DNA from: Thamnocephalis sphaerospora
Taxonomy: Eukaryota; Zoopagomycota; Zoopagomycetes; Zoopagales; Sigmoideomycetaceae
Length of the DNA stretch: 23,647 bases
Assembly: GCA_003614735.1 (NCBI GenBank)
Contig: KZ992545.1
Span: 9,075-32,721 of the forward strand
Direction of reading: 5' to 3'
Positions 20,456-23,647 of this stretch are shown here, one piece after another; positions within the stretch are counted from its first letter, which is position 1, and every line of letters begins with the position of its first letter. The notes beneath the pieces are model-generated. The model was not told where the DNA came from, searched no databases, and saw only the letters and a program-made list of their open reading frames with translations. A program made the translations under genes and the position numbers.

Positions 20456-21585
20456 TCAGGCATTTTCTTGGTCGTCGTCGTCATCGTTGTCCGACTGCGA
20501 CACTTCCTGGGCACGTCGCCCGCCCTTTGGCGGATAGTAGATGGAACTGCCACACTCTTGGGCTTTGCTTGGTTTTACAGGTGGGGTCGCGATGTAGTGA
20601 TCGCGGCCACGCACCTTCATCCAAAGCCAGATTTCATTAATCTGACCACGACGGCAAGTGATGCGCACTGGAACACCCCAGGCTTCCTGCAGAGTTGTGG
20701 TGATCAGCTCTCGATCGTATAGGTTGCCCGGCACGATGTTCTTGTCGGCGAGGACCTTGTACGGGTTGAACTGCTCACGCAGTGCAAGGGCAGTGCGGAA
20801 ATAGACAAGTACATCTGTGTGTGGCTCGGCCGTCTCGCTCAAGCATTGTGGCTCCAGCGTCGATACACATGTACCATGCTTGTTCCATTCGTGCGACCTA
20901 CAGATCACGCGTGAATCACCGAATTAGATGACAAACAGGTGCGAATTTGCGTTCAAATGCTTACCAAAACAATTCGACGTTTTTCTTATACGAAGGCCAA
21001 AAGGTGGTCATGCTGGTGTATAGGTCGGGGTCCGCGTTCTTGATGATACGGCCAAGGTTTGGGTAGTTGCGCCGGCTGTCGCAGCCATTCCTTGGTCCCT
21101 GGTCTCCATTGCTAGGTTGGCGCAACGGCTGGTATCAGCAAGACGTGTTGGCATCTCCGTGTAACAAGGTACGTACCATTCATCGGGCCAAAGGCCGTGG
21201 AGTGTAAATGCGTCCGAGGGGCCAAGCTTCGGATACCACTGCGCAGATACGTGCATGAATGGCTTAGCGTGTAACCAAACAGCGCCGTGGACTTTGAGCT
21301 TACCTGCTGCACGAATACCAGCAAGCCCATTGCTGGCGAGCAGCAGCGGTCTACCGGCGGACCGCCGCCAGCCGGACACGATAGCGTGTCCGGACAAGCA
21401 CGGGGCGGCGCAAAGAGACTGTTGCCCAGCTTTGCCTCAAGTACCGTCTGCCGCGCTGGAGACAGTCCGTGCTGTGCGTGCCACGACACGCGCGCCTCCA
21501 CCGCTGGTGGACTTTGCGTGCCAGCTAGCAGCAGCAGGGCTGCCGTGCCAATAGACAGCAACCAGGACAGGTGCGTGCGTGGCAT
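20456..21585 (-). CDS. secreted or vacuolar RNase T2, copy 2
   Basis: Second RNase T2. Exons are 21585-21304, 21238-21177, 21111-20965 and 20897-20456; introns are 65, 65 and 67 nt; 310 residues. It has a signal peptide (about residues 1-30, from ATG 21585; the frame is open further upstream but without a better start). CAS I is FTLHGLWP with H108. CAS II is FWSHEWNKHGTC with H166, E167, K170 and H171, all intact. Introns 1 and 2 sit at the same codons and phases as in copy 1, and exon 2 is 62 nt in both. Intron 3, which splits the CAS II Trp164 codon, is unique to this copy. The C-terminus adds a basic then acidic tail (QSDNDDDDDQENA) missing from copy 1. A TATA box lies at 21803. Confidence 0.94.
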
Positions 21586-21926
21586 AATAAGAACACTTGT
21601 AGCTTGGTTAGCTTGCTGGAGTATAGGTTTGCAAGAAAGCAATGCGGCTGGAATGTGTGGCGGATGAGTAGTAACAAGAAGAGTGTGCGGTGGTTAAACG
21701 ACTGCTGTGCTGACGCGGGACGGCGATTTAAAGCGGACATGTTGTAATCAGGTGACCATCCCAATAGTGCGCGTCGCTCGGCAGTGCATTTGTAGACATC
21801 ATTTTTATAGGCGCAGAGAGGTGGAGAAAGTGGAGCACAAACTGTCATCGTCTGTGCTGAATTAGTACGAAAAGCGCGGAAACAAAGAAACGCCCACATC
21901 ATGCTCTGGCCCAGGACCATGTTAAA
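21586..21926. other. RNase T2 copy 2 promoter and RRM-gene 3' region
   Basis: A 341-base gap between two minus-strand genes. It holds the TATA box described separately. No other coding or RNA feature is seen. Confidence 0.5.
21803..21809 (-). promoter_or_regulatory. TATA box ahead of RNase T2 copy 2
   Basis: TATAAAA on the minus strand, about 218 bases before the ATG at 21585. With copy 1 it makes both RNase T2 genes TATA-containing. Confidence 0.5.
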
Positions 21927-23647
21927 CTACTGCGCGTTCGCGTTGCGCTGCTGCTTGTGGCCACGGTGCTCGTCGCCACCTGCACGCCTGGGCCCACGGC
22001 CACGGGATCGGCTCTTCGTCATGCGGTTCCTACCGTTGCTTTGGTCTGCATAGGGCGATACCGTCAGTCAAAAGGAACATTAGATTGCGTGCGCCACGCA
22101 GATCCTACCGCGTGCCAGAGGGGTGGCCACGGTCTTTTGTCCTCCCACCAACTGTCGGTCACACGCTAGCGTTAGCACCGGAGCAGTGCAGCGTTTGCGG
22201 ATCGCATGAGCAACGTACGTGGAACTTTTTGGAAAGCGCCGCGGTCGCCTCTTCTTCCGTGGCAAACTCAACGGTGCAGCTTGGCTCCTTGGCAGCCGCA
22301 TCATCCGAAAAGATGATGGCCCCCGCCTAACCTGCTGCATAAGCGAATTGCCCGTATCGATAGTCACCGCTAAAATACCGTACCTTGTCAAAGTACTCTC
22401 GAATAACGCTCTCGTCCATCAGTGTGGTCATACTTAGACGAATGGTGCAGGCCTGGTGTGTGCGTGTGCATGGCAAATGTCAGTGCAAGTCCAGGCATAT
22501 CGCGCTAGACACAGTAACCACTTGCCGTACGCCGCTTGGAATCGGTCGCAGAGCCCTGGTACTGCTCGTCCACATGATCATTGCGGCTGTCGCTGCGGCT
22601 GGGTACCCGGCTGTTACGGCTGCTATTACGGCTAAGACTGCGATCGGCCGCCACAAGCTCGGCGTTCATGGACACGCGCGAGGCCGAGCGCTCCTGAGGA
22701 ACTGCCAGAAGACTGTCACTCCAACCGCCTGTCTCCTCGTGATCATCGGCAGCCATGATGGACTCCCAAATGGTGGGATCCGCACCGAACGGCGACGATG
22801 GCGGGCCATTGTCGCTGGGTATGTCGAGCGCGACTGCCTCCTCGGTGAGCTGGGCCGCTTCGTCCCTGTCTGCATCGGTAACCTCGACCAGGACGCCTTC
22901 TTCAATCTCCTCTTCCACCTCATCCTCCGGCTCCTCCTGATCGACGACTACCTGCGTAGACGTGCACTTGACCAGCTCCATGGCCGCTGAAAGCTGACCA
23001 GCCGCTTGCACATACTCGCTATGGCCCAGGGCAGAGATGCTGCGCTGCGTGGGGGAAACGCTCAGCAGGCCATGGCCGAGCGACTGGTCGTAGGACTGCT
23101 CCTCGAGAACCGTGTCCGTCTGCGAGTGGCGCAAATGGGGTAGCGACATGCGAGGCTGAGGCTGGTGGTCGGCCGGTGTCGTTGCAACGTGTACCGGTCC
23201 GGCGATCGTGTGGCTGCGCATGTGGGCCGTTGGCATCCGCTCGCTCACTTCCTTGGGCGTCGGCGGCCGGGTGTCCTCTTCTGGCTTTGTCTCTGCTTCC
23301 GTGACCAGGACCGCTCCACTCTGCTCCTCGCGTTGGCTTGTGGCGTTCGTAGACTTTGCCGCCGCCGCCGTCGCCGCACCTGGGATGCCCGCGCAAGAAA
23401 CGAATCGCGTCGGTGAGCGGAACGATAACGCAGGCCAATACACCGCCGACGGCGCGGGTGCTTTTATTTCATGGGCGAGCAACAGCGCGAGCAAACTACT
23501 CTGCCTGCTTACTCGCGTCTTTATGGCCGGCACGGTTGATCTTGACGTCTGCGCTTTTCAGTTTCTGTAGTGGTTGCACGCGCCGTCAGCACACCATGGC
23601 ATCCACACCTGGCTTCGCGGATGCTGGTCAAATCCTACCTTGCCGGA
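21927..23647 (-). CDS. RRM protein with RGG-like tail (N-terminus off window)
   Basis: Probable RNA-binding protein; I do not recognise the orthologue. Exons visible: 23647-23639, 23564-23513, 23379-22526, 22452-22384, 22326-22219, 22151-22109 and 22045-21927, giving 417 residues of the C-terminal part. Every join is set by phase and open frame. A long disordered middle rich in Ser, Glu and Asp includes an acidic run (EEPEDEVEEEIEEG). Near the C-terminus lies one RRM-like fold of about 80 residues: beta1 CTIRLSM, a helix with VIREYFDKAG, beta3 CTVEFAT and the second helix EEEATAAL. A short basic tail (SRSRGRGPRRAGG) follows. The RNP1 and RNP2 aromatic positions are weakly conserved, so RNA contact is not certain. 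Intron 22525-22453 requires a GC donor. Confidence 0.75.
22453..22525 (-). other. GC-AG intron in the RRM gene
   Basis: The exon ends CGTACG and the intron begins GCAAGT; the acceptor is CACCAG; 73 nt, phase 0. Nearby GT dinucleotides are all in phase 1, which would put the RRM out of frame. Confidence 0.7.

Noticed and set aside
1-23647. Mobile elements, CRISPR, rRNA, tRNA
   Set aside because: I looked for terminal repeats, transposase or reverse transcriptase motifs, spaced direct repeats and tRNA box B sequences. None was convincing.

Overview
This window is nuclear DNA from a fungus. The strongest sign is an OPI1-family regulator, a family found only in fungi. Support comes from many short spliceosomal introns (55-145 nt, mostly GT-AG, with CTAAC/CTAAT/CTGAC branch-like motifs), a 7TM-RGS receptor of the fungal GprK kind, and small intergenic spaces. 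I cannot fix the species. An early-diverging, intron-rich, GC-balanced lineage is possible, but that is inference.

Layout: URB2 5' half (-, runs off the left edge); PHD-finger protein, Cti6-like (-, 2188-4244); a 1.6-kb divergent region with simple repeats; mitochondrial ribosomal protein bL17 (+, 5888-6668); POP1, the large RNase P/MRP protein (-, 6808-9879, 11 exons); a 1.2-kb divergent region; an intronless Ser/Thr kinase (+, 11041-12228); LSM5 (-, 12480-13058); RNase T2 copy 1 (+, 13485-14451); 7TM-RGS receptor (-, 14654-16467); a 1.4-kb divergent region with a perfect inverted E-box repeat; OPI1-family repressor (+, 17908-19876); RNase T2 copy 2 (-, 20456-21585); and an RRM/RGG-tail RNA-binding protein (-, 21927 to the right edge, N-terminus missing).

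I built the gene models by hand. I joined exons where splice sites, reading phase and remembered family motifs agreed. Most joins restore a recognisable conserved block: the PHD zinc finger, the POP1 core, the Sm fold, RNase T2 active sites, the RGS box and the RRM. In all I infer 38 introns, and three of them need a GC donor (GC-AG introns), two inside POP1.

By function, five genes act in RNA metabolism: URB2 (60S assembly), POP1 (tRNA/rRNA processing), LSM5 (mRNA decay and U6 snRNA), the RRM protein and the two RNase T2 enzymes as a paralogous pair. Two act in signalling (kinase, 7TM-RGS). Two act in transcription (PHD protein, OPI1). The genes do not form an operon or an evident gene cluster. 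I found no mobile element, CRISPR array, rRNA or tRNA.
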